A stretch of 44,025 nt of DNA from positions 1-44,025 of the forward strand of contig CAQUBD010000002.1 of NCBI GenBank assembly GCA_948891265.1, read 5' to 3'. A model generated the notes under the pieces. That model made no database searches and was not told the origin of the DNA. It was given only the letters and a program-made list of their open reading frames with translations. A program made the position numbers and the translations under genes. This stretch comes from an uncultured Clostridia bacterium (GTDB taxonomy: Bacteria; Bacillota; Clostridia; TANB77; CAG-508). Below, piece after piece: positions 14,829-21,841 of this stretch (position 1 is the first letter of the stretch; each line of letters starts with the position of its first letter).

Positions 14829-15561
14829 ATGTATGAAAACAATGTTAGTTCAATAAAAAAAGCACAACTACGGTGATAAATTAGAAATGGAAAAGCTTAT
14901 AAAAGATAATAATGGACTTATTTGGAGTATAGTAAAAAGATTTATGAATAGAGGATATGAAGTGGAGGACTTGTATCAAATAGGTTGTATAGGATTTATA
15001 AAATCGATTAAAAGATTTGATACAAATTTTGAGGTAAAACTATCTACATATTCAGTACCATACATATTAGGAGAAATAAAAAGATTTATAAGAGATGATG
15101 GACCAATTAAAATTAGTAGAAGTATAAAAGAATTAAATGTAAAAATAAATGAATTAAAGAAGCATTATTTAATAAAGACAGGAAAAGAAATAAGCATTGA
15201 GGAAATATGCAAAGAACTAAAAGCAGAAAAAGAAGATGTAATAATAGCAATGGAATCAACAAATACAATAGAATCCATAGATGGAGCCTCAGGGGCAGAA
15301 AATAAAGATGGACAACAATTAACAATATTTGAAAAGATATCAACAGGTATAAATGAAGAGGAAATTATCACAAACAAAATGGTTATCAAACAATTGGTAA
15401 ACGAACTAGAAGATAGAGATAAAGAGATAATATTACTTAGATTTTTCAAGGAGAAAACTCAATCAGAAGTTGCAAAAATAATAGGAATAAGTCAGGTACA
15501 AGTTTCTAGAATTGAAAGGAAAATCCTTAATAATATGAAAATGAAACTAAATCTGGCATAG
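14829..15561 (+). CDS. sigF: Forespore sigma factor F, apparent +1 frameshift at a CGG codon near the N-terminus
   Basis: Sigma-F directs early forespore transcription. From ATG 14829 (after AGAGGT) the protein reads MYENNVSSIKKAQL, then zero frame meets CGG-TGA-TAA and stops. Skipping the C at 14871 gives GDKLEMEKLIKDNNGLIWSI, the expected AQxGD start of SigF region 1-2. The rest is canonical: GYEVEDLYQIGCIGFIKSIKRFD (region 2), LGEIKRFIRDDG, and the region 4 helix-turn-helix TQSEVAKIIGISQVQVSRIERKIL. Corrected length is 243 residues. The alternative ATG at 14887 gives 224 residues lacking the conserved N-terminus and has no ribosome site. Confidence 0.9.
14871..14873 (+). other. In-frame CGG at the sigF frame change
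   Basis: Context CTA-CGG-TGA in zero frame, CTA-(C)-GGT-GAT in the productive frame. A stop codon directly follows CGG, recalling the layout of the prfB +1 site. No other in-frame CGG occurs in sigF. Confidence 0.85.
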
Positions 15562-15589
15562 AAATAGTTTAAAAATGGAGTGAAGAATA

Positions 15590-16603
15590 TTGAGAAAAAT
15601 TATATTATATTTAATATCTTTTATTTTAATATGTTTTATAATGCCAGCAATATTGACAAAAAGAATAATTACAACAGCATCTGTAGATAAAAATATAACT
15701 AATATAGGGGAAGATAAGGAAAGAGTAATTAATGAAAAGGCTGAAAAATATGAGTATAAGAAATATGGAACTATTACATTATTACACAAAAAAACAGGGG
15801 AAATAGAGCAAGTGAATATGGATGATTATTTGTGTAATGTTGTGTCAGCAGAAATGCCAGCAGATTATGAGACAGAAGCTTTAAAGGCACAAGCAATAGT
15901 TGCAAGAACCTATACAGTTTTTAAAATATTAAATAAAAAGCATGGGAATGCTGATATATGTGATGATTCAACTTGCTGTCAGGCATGGATTTCAAAGGAA
16001 GACAGATTATTAAGATGGGAAGAAAACAAAAGAGAAAGTAATTGGCAAAAAATATGTGAATGTGTAAATAGCACAAAAGGAAAAATTATAACATATGATA
16101 ATCAACCAATTAATGCATTTTTCCATTCGAACAGTGGAGGAATAACAGAGATTCCTGTAAATGTATGGGGAGGAAGCGGATATCCATATTTGCAAAGTGT
16201 AGAAACATCAGGAGAAGATTCATATAGTCAATATGCTTCAGAAATCAGTTTTACACAGGAAGAATTATTAGGTAAAATAAAAGAAAAATATTCAGATATC
16301 GTTATTAATTTTACAGATAGTAATGATATTAAAATTTTAGAATATACAGAAGGTTCTAGGGTAAAGACAGTCAAACTTGGTAATCATGAATTTTCTGGTG
16401 TAGAAGTTAGAAGTTTACTAGGTCTTAAATCTACAAATTTTGAAATTACAAAAGATGGGGGGAATATAAAATTTTCTGTAAAAGGATATGGACATGGAGT
16501 TGGAATGAGTCAAACAGGTGCAGATAGTATGGCAAAACAAGGAAGTAATGCTGATGAAATTATTAAACATTTTTATACTGGCGTTGAAATAATAGAAATA
16601 TAA
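15590..16603 (+). CDS. spoIID: Stage II sporulation protein D (lytic transglycosylase of engulfment)
   Basis: 337 residues. SpoIID cleaves glycan strands during septal thinning and engulfment. An N-terminal membrane helix spans residues 4-22. Family blocks: MDDYLCNVVSAEMPADYETEALKAQAIVARTY near 76-107 (with the catalytic-type Glu in AEMP), FFHSNSGGITE near 178-188, VWGGSGYPYL, and the C-terminal GYGHGVGMSQTGADSMAKQG. The start is TTG at 15590 behind GGAGTGA. It follows sigF by 28 bp and precedes spoIIQ, grouping forespore engulfment functions. Confidence 0.95.
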   Translation: MRKIILYLISFILICFIMPAILTKRIITTASVDKNITNIGEDKERVINEKAEKYEYKKYGTITLLHKKTGEIEQVNMDDYLCNVVSAEMPADYETEALKAQAIVARTYTVFKILNKKHGNADICDDSTCCQAWISKEDRLLRWEENKRESNWQKICECVNSTKGKIITYDNQPINAFFHSNSGGITEIPVNVWGGSGYPYLQSVETSGEDSYSQYASEISFTQEELLGKIKEKYSDIVINFTDSNDIKILEYTEGSRVKTVKLGNHEFSGVEVRSLLGLKSTNFEITKDGGNIKFSVKGYGHGVGMSQTGADSMAKQGSNADEIIKHFYTGVEIIEI

Positions 16604-16617
16604 TGATTGATAATAAT

Positions 16618-16646
16618 GTATATTTTTATAAAATCCGGAAATAATT
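16618..16646 (+). promoter_or_regulatory. Sigma-F promoter of spoIIQ
   Basis: GTATA (16618-16622) and GGAAATAATT (16637-16646) fit the sigma-F consensus GYWTA and GGnRAnAnTW at every position, with a 14-nt spacer. spoIIQ is a classical sigma-F target. Confidence 0.65.
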
Positions 16647-16676
16647 GTATTAGAAATAAGTTTTAAGGAGGATTTT

Positions 16677-17516
16677 ATGAGAAGAGATGTAAGAAAAAGA
16701 AACAATCAAGATGAAGAATTGAGTATGAAAATTATAAAATATTCAGGAATAGGGGTAGTAATACTTGCAGTTATAGTATTAGGTTTATTAATATATAGTA
16801 AAAATTTGAATGATGAAGTTAAAGAAGGAACTTTAACTAGTGAACAAATATCAAATATTATAAATAATTCAAATTCTTCTGAAAATACAGAAAGCGCTAG
16901 TACGGAAATAGGAAAAAGTATAAACGATGTAGAAAGAGAGACAAAAGAAAATAATATTATAAGCAACTCAAATTCTTCATCAAATATTAATTCAAGTAAA
17001 AATGAAAATGTTTTAAATACCAACAAGATTACACCAACAAATACAACCACTGAAACAAATAGTAAAACGACAAATACTACTGAAGAAACTCCAAAAGAAG
17101 TTCAAATAGAATTAAATTTTCAAAGACCTGTTGAAGGTGATATAATTAGAGAATTTGCAATTGAAAATTTAGTATATTCAGAAACTTTACAAGAATGGAC
17201 AACTCATACAGGTATTGATATAAAAGCTGATAAGACAACAGTTGTAAAGAGTTCTGAATCAGGAACAATAAAATCTATTAAGAATGACCCAAGATATGGA
17301 TTAACAATTATTATTGAGCATGCAAACGGATTCCAAACAGTTTATTCAAATTTACTAACATCTGAATTTGTGGTAGAAGGAGAAAAGGTAGAAAAAGGCC
17401 AATCTTTAGGTACAGTTGGTAATACAGCCGCTTTTGAAATTGCTGATGAAGCTCATCTACACTTTGAAATTTTAAAAGATGATGTTCAAGTTGATCCTAA
17501 TATATATTTAAAATAA
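16677..17516 (+). CDS. spoIIQ: SpoIIQ-type M23 peptidase-fold protein
   Basis: 279 residues: one transmembrane helix (about 18-40), a low-complexity Asn/Ser/Thr linker (about 55-140), and a LytM/M23 domain. SpoIIQ sits in the forespore membrane and contacts SpoIIIAH to form the channel across the double membrane. The zinc motif HTGID (HxxxD, near residue 181) and the C-terminal HLHFE (HxH) are both present, so, as in clostridial SpoIIQ and unlike B. subtilis, the site could bind zinc. The gene follows spoIID and has a sigma-F promoter. The partner SpoIIIAH is at 35620. AAGGAGG precedes the ATG. Confidence 0.9.
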   Translation: MRRDVRKRNNQDEELSMKIIKYSGIGVVILAVIVLGLLIYSKNLNDEVKEGTLTSEQISNIINNSNSSENTESASTEIGKSINDVERETKENNIISNSNSSSNINSSKNENVLNTNKITPTNTTTETNSKTTNTTEETPKEVQIELNFQRPVEGDIIREFAIENLVYSETLQEWTTHTGIDIKADKTTVVKSSESGTIKSIKNDPRYGLTIIIEHANGFQTVYSNLLTSEFVVEGEKVEKGQSLGTVGNTAAFEIADEAHLHFEILKDDVQVDPNIYLK

Positions 17517-17522
17517 AATTTT

Positions 17523-17547
17523 AAGCTAGAGTTTTCTAGCTTTTTTA
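17523..17547 (+). terminator. Terminator of spoIIQ
   Basis: AAGCTAGA (17523-17530) pairs with TCTAGCTT (17535-17542) across GTTT, followed by a T run. Confidence 0.9.
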
Positions 17548-17690
17548 TATTATAGGAAAAATCGCAGATTTTCTTATAACATAAAATATTGTACACAATT
17601 TTACTATTGTAAAATTGGCACACGAACAAAGACGCGGACTTTAAAATGTTTAAAACAGAAACAATCCACACAAATTCACTCAAAAATGCA
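17546..17690 (+). repeat. Three-hairpin intergenic element, copy C (3' end degraded)
   Basis: Stem 1 around ATTATAGGAAAAAT with ATTTTCTTATAA, stem 2 CAATTTTAC with GTAAAATTG, then CACGAACAAAGACGCGGAC as in copy E. The closing arm of stem 3 is missing or decayed. With the rny promoter, it occupies the gene-free region 17517-17882. Confidence 0.65.
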
Positions 17691-17762
17691 AAAGTTTTTT
17701 TAATATAGCAAAAAAGTGATAGAAAAGACTAATAGTAAAAGTTGGAAAATATCAAAAATTAC

Positions 17763-17791
17763 TTGACAGTTGGATATAATAAAGATAAAAT
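17763..17791 (+). promoter_or_regulatory. rny promoter
   Basis: TTGACA (17763-17768), 17-nt spacer, TAAAAT (17786-17791). The leader to the ATG is about 85 nt and AT-rich. Confidence 0.75.
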
Positions 17792-17882
17792 AGAAGAGGT
17801 AAGAAAAAAATATATTAGAAATGATAAAAAATATATATTTGATTCGAACATTGAAAATTAAATAAGAAAGAGGTGTAGATTC

Positions 17883-19424
17883 ATGAATATAGGAATCATT
17901 ATCGCCACTATCTTAATCTCACTTGCAATAGGAATGCTAGTAGGAATAGCATATAGAAAGAAAATTGCAGAATCTAAAATAAATAGTGCTGAAGAAGAAG
18001 CTAAAAAAATTGTAAATACAGCAAAAACTGAAGCCGAGAATTTGAAAAAAGCAAAAATTATTGAAGCTAAAGAAGAAATTGTAAATAGTAGAAATGAATT
18101 AGATCAAGAGATTAAAGAAAGAAGAGGCGAAGTACAAAGACAAGAAACAAGACTTATTCAAAAAGAAGAGAATTTAGAAAGACGTTCAGAAAACTTTGAA
18201 AAGAAAGAAGAAGATTTAGAATTAAGATTGAAAGAATTAGAAGGACAAAAACAAGAAATTGAAAGGTTACATGAACAAGAACTTCAAGAACTTCAAAAAA
18301 TAGCATCTTTAACAAGAGATGAAGCAAAATCAATTTTATTAAGAGAAGTTGAAAAAGATATTACAGTAGAAAAAGCTGCTATAATAAGAGAAGCAAATCA
18401 AAAAGCTAAAGAAGAGGCAAACAAATCTGCTAAAGAATTATTAACATATGCAGTTCAAAAATGTGCAGCAGATCATTCTCAAGAAACTACAGTATCAATA
18501 GTAGCTCTTCCAAGTGATGAAATGAAAGGAAGAATTATAGGTAGAGAAGGTAGAAATATAAAAGCATTAGAAACATTAACAGGAGTTGACTTAATAATAG
18601 ATGATACACCTGAAGCAGTAGTTTTATCAGGATTTGATCCATTAAGAAGAGAAGTAGCTAAAATAGCATTAGAAAAATTAATTGATGATGGAAGAATTCA
18701 TCCTTCAAAAATAGAAGAAGTAGTAGAAAAAGCAAAACAAGAAATAGAAGAAACAATTAAATCTGAGGGAGAAAGAGCTGTTTTAGAAACAGGAGTAATC
18801 GGTTTACATCCAGATCTTGTAAAATTGATAGGAAAATTAAAATATAGGACAAGTTATGGACAAAATGTATTAAATCATTCAATAGAAGTTTCAAACTTGG
18901 CGAGAATTATGGCTGAAGAATTAGGATTAGATGCAAAATTGGCTAGAAGAGCTGGTTTATTACATGATATTGGAAAAGCTTTAGACCATGATATGGAAGG
19001 TACACATGTTGAAATAGGTGTAGAAATACTTAAAAAGTATAAAGAAAATCCATTAGTCATAAATGCAGTAGAAGCACATCATGAAGATGTTGAACCACAA
19101 ACTTTAGAAGCAGTATTAATTCAAGCAGCTGATGCAATTAGTGCATCTAGACCAGGAGCTAGAAGAGAAACTTTAGAAGCATATATTAAAAGATTACAAA
19201 ATCTTGAAGAAATAGCAGATTCATTTGATGGGGTTGAAAAATCATTTGCTATTCAAGCTGGTCGTGAAGTTAGAATTATTGTTAAACCAGATAAAGTTAA
19301 TGATGACCAAATGACTATACTAGCTAGAGATGTAGCTAAAAAAGTTGAAAATGAAATGGATTATCCAGGTCAAATAAAAGTTAATGTTATTAGAGAGACT
19401 AGAACAGTTGATTATGCCAAATAA
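17883..19424 (+). CDS. rny: Ribonuclease Y
   Basis: 513 residues. RNase Y is the membrane-bound endonuclease that starts mRNA decay in many Firmicutes. Order: N-terminal membrane helix (about 4-24), a long Glu/Lys coiled coil (about 35-190), the KH domain with GRIIGREGRNIKALE near 218-232, then the HD domain with LNHSIEVSNLARIMAEE and RRAGLLHDIGKALDHD near 358-373, whose His-Asp pair is catalytic. Length and order are normal. AGAGGTG precedes the ATG. Monocistronic, with its own promoter and terminator. Confidence 0.98.
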   Translation: MNIGIIIATILISLAIGMLVGIAYRKKIAESKINSAEEEAKKIVNTAKTEAENLKKAKIIEAKEEIVNSRNELDQEIKERRGEVQRQETRLIQKEENLERRSENFEKKEEDLELRLKELEGQKQEIERLHEQELQELQKIASLTRDEAKSILLREVEKDITVEKAAIIREANQKAKEEANKSAKELLTYAVQKCAADHSQETTVSIVALPSDEMKGRIIGREGRNIKALETLTGVDLIIDDTPEAVVLSGFDPLRREVAKIALEKLIDDGRIHPSKIEEVVEKAKQEIEETIKSEGERAVLETGVIGLHPDLVKLIGKLKYRTSYGQNVLNHSIEVSNLARIMAEELGLDAKLARRAGLLHDIGKALDHDMEGTHVEIGVEILKKYKENPLVINAVEAHHEDVEPQTLEAVLIQAADAISASRPGARRETLEAYIKRLQNLEEIADSFDGVEKSFAIQAGREVRIIVKPDKVNDDQMTILARDVAKKVENEMDYPGQIKVNVIRETRTVDYAK

Positions 19425-19457
19425 AAAGTTGTAGCTTAAAAGAGCTACAACTTTTTT
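19423..19457 (+). terminator. Terminator of rny
   Basis: AAAAAGTTGTAGCT pairs with AGCTACAACTTTTT, followed by more T. The arms overlap the stop codon region. Confidence 0.9.
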
Positions 19458-19458
19458 T

Positions 19459-19560
19459 GTTGTATAGGAAAAATTGATTTTTCCTATACAACAAAAACAC
19501 ATTCCACAGAAAATTGCAATGCAATTATAGGAATGGTCTATATGAGCAAATTAATTTTTA
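19459..19560 (+). repeat. Hybrid intergenic element, copy D
   Basis: Stem 1 is a perfect 16-bp hairpin (19459-19474 with 19477-19492). Stem 2 is AAATTGC with GCAATT (19512-19527). Instead of stem 3 it ends in ATGGTCTATATGA and TAATTTTTAAG, the 3' end of the 1-200 family. It therefore links the two repeat families. Confidence 0.65.
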
Positions 19561-19567
19561 AGTGATA

Positions 19568-19596
19568 TTGACATTTATACTAAATAAAAGTATAAT
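19568..19596 (+). promoter_or_regulatory. Consensus sigma-A promoter for the small membrane protein
   Basis: TTGACA (19568-19573), 17-nt spacer, TATAAT (19591-19596): a perfect consensus. Confidence 0.85.
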
Positions 19597-19629
19597 ATAT
19601 ATGTATTATTTTGAAAAGGAGAAATAATT

Positions 19630-19797
19630 ATGCTAAAGAAATACTGGAAAAAAATTGGAATGTTAATTTTAATAATAGCTTGTGTATTTAATGTAATGTG
19701 CAAATTAGTAAATAAAGTATCATTAAATAAAGAAATGTTAGATTCAGCACAGTATATATTTAGTCAAGAAAATGAAAATGTAAAAAATAATACTTGA
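19630..19797 (+). CDS. 55-residue single-pass membrane protein, unknown
   Basis: A small gene starting MLKKYWKKIG with one hydrophobic helix (about residues 11-24, containing Cys at 18 and 24) and a polar tail ending VKNNT. The basic N-terminus suggests an N-in topology. AAAGGAG lies eight bases before the ATG and a perfect promoter lies upstream, so I think it is real. It was found by reading rather than by length. No family recognised. Its stop codon overlaps the -35 of the rpmE promoter. Confidence 0.6.
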   Translation: MLKKYWKKIGMLILIIACVFNVMCKLVNKVSLNKEMLDSAQYIFSQENENVKNNT

Positions 19798-19822
19798 AAA
19801 ATTTTAAATAATATGTTATTAT
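19794..19822 (+). promoter_or_regulatory. rpmE promoter
   Basis: TTGAAA (19794-19799), 17-nt spacer, TGt-TATTAT (-10 at 19817-19822), overlapping the end of the small upstream gene. Confidence 0.7.
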
Positions 19823-19866
19823 AAAAAACAGTCATGTTATAAAATACGAAAAAGAGGTGAAATTGA

Positions 19867-20067
19867 ATGAGAGAAGGAATACATCCAACATATAACCAAA
19901 CAACAATCACATGTGCATGTGGTAATGTATTAGAAGTTGGTTCAACAAAAAAAGATATAAAAGTAGATGTGTGCTCAAAATGTCATCCATACTGGACAGG
20001 TAATTTAAGACAAGAAACAGTTGGTGGTAGAGCAGATAAATTCAAGAAAAAATATGGACTTGCATAA
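19867..20067 (+). CDS. rpmE: 50S ribosomal protein L31, zinc-binding form
   Basis: 66 residues, beginning MREGIHPTYNQTTITCACGN. Cysteines at residues 16, 18, 36 and 39 (CACGN and CSKCHPYWTG) make this the C+ zinc-binding L31. GGRADKFKKKYGL is the standard C-terminus. GAGGTGA precedes the ATG. Own promoter and own terminator. Both L31 and L32 in this window are the zinc forms; no zinc-free paralogue is seen. Confidence 0.98.
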   Translation: MREGIHPTYNQTTITCACGNVLEVGSTKKDIKVDVCSKCHPYWTGNLRQETVGGRADKFKKKYGLA

Positions 20068-20085
20068 TATTTATAATAATTATAA

Positions 20086-20117
20086 CACGGTAGGATAATA
20101 TTCCTACCGTGATTTTA
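20086..20117 (+). terminator. Terminator of rpmE
   Basis: CACGGTAGG (20086-20094) pairs with CCTACCGTG (20103-20111), followed by a T-rich tail. Confidence 0.85.
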
Positions 20118-20182
20118 CTTACCCAAAAATGTTGCTCTAAAATAAATTTCTGAAAAAATCAATATGTATTCAACTGATGAAA

Positions 20183-20240
20183 CCCCCTCTCCAATCACAT
20201 CCATCATTACATTCAAAAGGAATATAAATATTATATATAA
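20183..20240 (+). repeat. CTCTCCAATCACAT repeat, copy 1
   Basis: Core CCTCTCCAATCACAT then CATTACATTCAAAAGG and AATATAAATATT. Related copies lie at 25569-25618 (reverse strand) and 30330-30381, and more distantly at 10-50 and 12054-12094. The flanking DNA 20118-20354 holds no gene. Confidence 0.7.
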
Positions 20241-20354
20241 AAACTATCAAGTAATAAGAGCTAAGCATAAGCTTTTATACAAAAATTAATATAAGTAATA
20301 ATTTAAAAATAGTGTATAATATAGATATACTTATAAAATAAAAAGGAGTTATTT

Positions 20355-21605
20355 ATGGATAAAGAAATATTAGAAATTGCTCAAAAAATAAAAAATCAAG
20401 GTGGAAGACTTTATTTAGTTGGAGGAGCATTAAGAAATAAATTATTAAATAGACAAGTAAAAGATGAGGATTATTGTGTTGTTGGAATAACAACAGAAAA
20501 ATTTAAAGAATTATTTCCAAAAAGTTTTCAAAGGGGAAAATTATTTGAGGTATTTGAACTAAAAGGAAAAGAATTTGCAATGGCAAGAACTGAGACAAAA
20601 ACAAATGCAGGACATAAAGGATTTGAAATAACAGCAAATAAAGATATAACTATTGAACAGGATTTGGCAAGAAGAGATATAACAATAAACTCAATAGCTC
20701 AAGATGTATTAACAGAAGAAATTATAGACCCATTTAACGGAATAGAGGATTTGAAAAGTAAAGTAATAAAAGCAACAACAGAACACTTTATAGAAGACCC
20801 ACTAAGAGTATATAGAGTTGCAAGATTTGCTTGCAGTTTGAAATTTAAAGTTGAAGAAGATACATTAGAAATGATGAATTATTTAAGAAACGAATTAAAT
20901 TCTTTATCAGAAGAAAGAGTTTTCATTGAATTTAGTAAAGCTTTAAAAGAAAATAAACCATCAATATTTTTTGAAGTTTTAAAAAAAGCAGAAGTATTAG
21001 ATGTTCATTTCAAAGAAATATATGATCTTATTGGAGCATTACAACCACCAGAACATCATCCAGAAGGTGATAGTTTTAATCACACAATGATGGTAGTAGA
21101 TAAATCAGCAAAGTTAACTGATAATTTGGAAATAAGATTTGCCAGTTTAGTACATGACTTAGGAAAAGGATTAACTCCAAAAGAAGAATATCCACATCAT
21201 TATGGACACGAAATTAAAGGTATAGATGCAGTAGAGAAATTTGGAAATAGAATTAAAGCTCCAAAAAGATGGATTGAATGTGGCAAAATTGCTTGTAGAG
21301 AACACATGAGAGGAGGAATTTTTTATAAAATGAAACCATCTAAAAAGGTTGAATTTATTGAAAGAGTTGAGAAATCAGCAATTGGATTACATGGACTTCA
21401 AATCGTTGTTTATTCAGACAAATTAAGTAGTAGAAATATAGATAGTGGAAGTATTGACTTTGAAAGTATTGGAAAAATGTGTCTGAAAGAAGTTAATGGA
21501 GAGTTTATTAAAAATAAATACAATATTAAACAAGGAATTGACTTTGGAAACAAATTACGTCAAGAAAGAATTAAATGGATAATAAACGCAACAAATAAGA
21601 CTTAA
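20355..21605 (+). CDS. cca: CCA tRNA nucleotidyltransferase with HD domain
   Basis: 416 residues. Adds or repairs the 3' CCA of tRNAs. The N-terminal LVGGALRNKLLNRQVKDEDYCVVG (residues 16-39) has the GG motif and the DxD metal site; ARRDITINSIAQD and DPLRVYRVARFA follow. A C-terminal HD domain is present (FNHTMMVV; LVHDLGKGLTP), as in the multifunctional E. coli type with phosphohydrolase activity rather than the short Bacillus form. AAGGAG precedes the ATG. Monocistronic in appearance. Confidence 0.9.
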   Translation: MDKEILEIAQKIKNQGGRLYLVGGALRNKLLNRQVKDEDYCVVGITTEKFKELFPKSFQRGKLFEVFELKGKEFAMARTETKTNAGHKGFEITANKDITIEQDLARRDITINSIAQDVLTEEIIDPFNGIEDLKSKVIKATTEHFIEDPLRVYRVARFACSLKFKVEEDTLEMMNYLRNELNSLSEERVFIEFSKALKENKPSIFFEVLKKAEVLDVHFKEIYDLIGALQPPEHHPEGDSFNHTMMVVDKSAKLTDNLEIRFASLVHDLGKGLTPKEEYPHHYGHEIKGIDAVEKFGNRIKAPKRWIECGKIACREHMRGGIFYKMKPSKKVEFIERVEKSAIGLHGLQIVVYSDKLSSRNIDSGSIDFESIGKMCLKEVNGEFIKNKYNIKQGIDFGNKLRQERIKWIINATNKT

Positions 21606-21691
21606 ATTGAAATTACAAAAATACCATTTCTATATATTTTAATACAATAATTAGAAAAATATGGGATGTTATTTTTGAAAATTATTTAACC

Positions 21692-21726
21692 AAACTCTTG
21701 TTTTAATCAAAAAAATATAGTATAAT
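21692..21726 (+). promoter_or_regulatory. uvrA promoter with overlapping LexA-like box
   Basis: TTGTTT (21698-21703), 17-nt spacer, TATAAT (21721-21726). AAAC-TCTT-GTTT at 21692-21703 overlaps the -35 and matches the AAAC-N4-GTTT form seen in the recA promoter, so both SOS genes may share this operator. Confidence 0.6.
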
Positions 21727-21770
21727 ATCTCAAGAACAAAACAAGATGTGTCCCCAAAAGGATAACATGG

Positions 21771-21835
21771 TTGGCAGGCAAAGATTTTGAAAAAATCTTT
21801 GATTGACGATGAACGAAATGAAGTGGAGTGAAAGG
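21771..21835 (+). repeat. GGCAG-hairpin-TGACGATGAACG element, single copy before uvrA
   Basis: TTGGCAG (21771-21777), hairpin AAAGATTTT with AAAATCTTT (21780-21800), TGACGATGAACG (21804-21815), then GGAGTGAAAGG that also supplies the uvrA ribosome site. The same flanks with other hairpins occur in the array at 40530-40858. Confidence 0.8.
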
Positions 21836-21841
21836 TAAAAA

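Noticed and set aside
14887..15561. sigF starting at the ATG at 14887
   Set aside because: No ribosome site there, and the conserved N-terminal AQxGD segment is encoded just upstream in two frames joined at CGG.
15540..15590. sigma-E promoter for spoIID (CATAGAAAT near 15557)
   Set aside because: No -35 at a suitable distance; the -10 match is incomplete.
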